Shown: in pieces, positions 63,202 through 64,000 of the stretch
Numbering within the stretch: position 1 is the stretch's first letter
Layout of the letters: the number at the start of each line of letters is the position of its first letter
Origin: an uncultured Bacilli bacterium
Lineage (GTDB): Bacteria > Bacillota_I > Bacilli_A > RF39 > UBA660
DNA length: 64,000 nt
NCBI GenBank assembly: GCA_934129945.1
Contig: CAKOXC010000001.1
Span: forward strand, 186,001-250,000
Direction of reading: 5' to 3'
Translations under genes and position numbers: made by a program
Notes under the pieces: generated by a model
What the model saw: the letters and a program-made list of their open reading frames with translations, nothing else
What the model was told of the DNA's origin: nothing
Database searches by the model: none

Positions 63202-63621
63202 ATGAGTAAGAAACAAGTTTGGACAGCAACAGGACGTAGAAAACGTTCTCAAGCTCAAGTTAGATTAACTACAGGAACTGGTAAAATTACAGTTAATGGT
63301 GTTGATGTTAACGAATATATGCCATATGCTACATTAGTTATGGATTTAAAACAACCATTAGTTTTAACTGGTAATGACAAAAATTTAGATATTGATGTTA
63401 CAGTTAAAGGTGGAGGTTTTTCAGGTCAAACTGGAGCTATTAGATTAGGAATCACAAGAGCTTTAATAGCTTATGATGCTAATACTGATCAATCTAGTGA
63501 AGATTCTTATAGAAAAGTATTAAAAATAGCTGGTTTTGTTACAAGAGATCCTAGAGTTAAAGAACGTAAAAAACCAGGTCTTAAAAAAGCTCGTAGAGCA
63601 CCACAATTCTCAAAACGTTAA
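63202..63621 (+). CDS. rpsI: Ribosomal protein S9
   Basis: 139 residues. ATGRRKRSQAQVRL start, GGGFSGQTGAIRLGITRALI in the middle, and the universal end KARRAPQFSKR, whose tail touches P-site tRNA. ATG 63202 follows AGGAGGG; an upstream in-frame ATG overlaps rplM. Confidence 0.97.
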   Translation: MSKKQVWTATGRRKRSQAQVRLTTGTGKITVNGVDVNEYMPYATLVMDLKQPLVLTGNDKNLDIDVTVKGGGFSGQTGAIRLGITRALIAYDANTDQSSEDSYRKVLKIAGFVTRDPRVKERKKPGLKKARRAPQFSKR

Positions 63622-63644
63622 AATATACTTATTTCAATTTTTTC

Positions 63645-63671
63645 AAAAAGTCCGTATTTGCGGACTTTTTT
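63645..63671 (+). terminator. Terminator of the rplM-rpsI operon
   Basis: Stem AAAAAGTCCG/CGGACTTTTT with loop TATTTG and a T run. Confidence 0.9.
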
Positions 63672-63831
63672 GCTTGGTATATAATTCGATTTACAAGCAT
63701 ATCTAATAATATAAACTAAAAAATTTTTAAAAATTGTTTCATTTATGTTATGCTTATAATATTTTTGATTAAAATGCTTGTATTTATTGATTATTATGAT
63801 ATAATAACTGTCCAATAAAGGAGGGTTTAAT

Positions 63832-64000
63832 ATGGTAATTAAAACTGTTCAAGAAGATATTTTTAATACTGAGGCTAAACATATTGCATTTGCTGTTAAT
63901 ACAGAAGGGTATAATGATTCAGGATTTGCTGGTCAAGTATCTAGTAAGTATTGGAAAGAATTAGCTAATTGTGGTGAACATGAATTAGGAACAGTATTAT
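63832..64000 (+). CDS. Unrecognised protein, N-terminal part only
   Basis: The first 56 codons before the window ends. It reads MVIKTVQEDIFNTEAKHIAF then NTEGYNDSGFAGQVSS. A 'DIF..EA..I..AVNT.G' start followed by a Gly-rich turn is reminiscent of macro-domain proteins, but the rest is off the edge and I do not assign it. A strong AAAGGAGGG Shine-Dalgarno precedes ATG 63832. Confidence 0.5.
   Translation, partial: MVIKTVQEDIFNTEAKHIAFAVNTEGYNDSGFAGQVSSKYWKELANCGEHELGTVL

Noticed and set aside
63618..63815. Minus-strand open frame after rpsI
   Set aside because: Covers the rplM-rpsI terminator, is low complexity and lacks a start signal.
596..64000. Mycoplasma genetic code (TGA as Trp)
   Set aside because: TGA serves as stop (for example bofA and ricT) and Trp is written TGG in conserved positions.

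Overview
The window is a very AT-rich chromosomal segment of a low-GC Gram-positive bacterium. The gene order (rpmH-rnpA-yidC-jag-mnmE-mnmG-rsmG-noc, dnaA-dnaN-recF-gyrB-gyrA, tadA-dnaX-ybaB-recR-bofA-holB-ricT, pth-mfd-spoVT-metG-tatD-ksgA-yabG-veg-spoVG-yabP-yabQ-divIC-ecfA1-ecfA2-truA-rplM-rpsI) is a compacted Bacillus-type origin region. TGA is used as stop and tryptophan is TGG, so this is not a code-4 mycoplasma. Retained sporulation-linked genes (bofA, spoVT, yabG, yabP, yabQ, spoVG, veg) suggest an endospore-forming ancestry. My inference is an uncultured, small-genome gut-type Bacilli (Erysipelotrichales/RF39-like); no taxonomic marker was searched.

Layout. 1-16.6 kb is an accessory region almost entirely on the minus strand: cell-surface and membrane proteins, a LysM protein, a PH-like protein, phosphoketolase (the main metabolic gene), a GT-C-like membrane protein, a diguanylate cyclase, UV endonuclease UvsE (plus strand), two tandem Ig-like proteins, an AAA ATPase, a MATE transporter and a DUF488-like protein with a nearby eroded paralogue. 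16.7-24.8 kb is a mobile-element zone abutting the 3' end of tmRNA (ssrA): a frameshifted large serine recombinase, a MobV relaxase, cargo genes, dense hairpins, and three copies of an ssrA-3'-end-like sequence that mark probable attachment sites. 24.8-64 kb is the core origin block, almost entirely on the plus strand.

How the parts fit. DnaA boxes flank and lie inside dnaA, so this is the probable oriC. A Noc-type ParB is encoded just before it, six perfect parS palindromes form a compact array between gyrA and ffs, and a perfect Noc-site palindrome lies inside dnaX. The rpmH-to-noc block reads toward dnaA, opposite to the Bacillus arrangement. A ComK homologue sits alone between dnaN and recF with its own terminators. 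The ecfA1-ecfA2 position before truA holds two intact reading frames that have lost most ABC ATPase motifs, and ecfT is missing.

The strongest candidates for something new are the parS array with the Noc-type ParB and NBS palindrome, the ComK gene within the replication operon, the paired degenerate EcfA proteins, and the stacked ssrA attachment sites with a Tn4451-like (serine recombinase plus MobV) element. Functions are assigned by reading the protein sequences; no database search was run.
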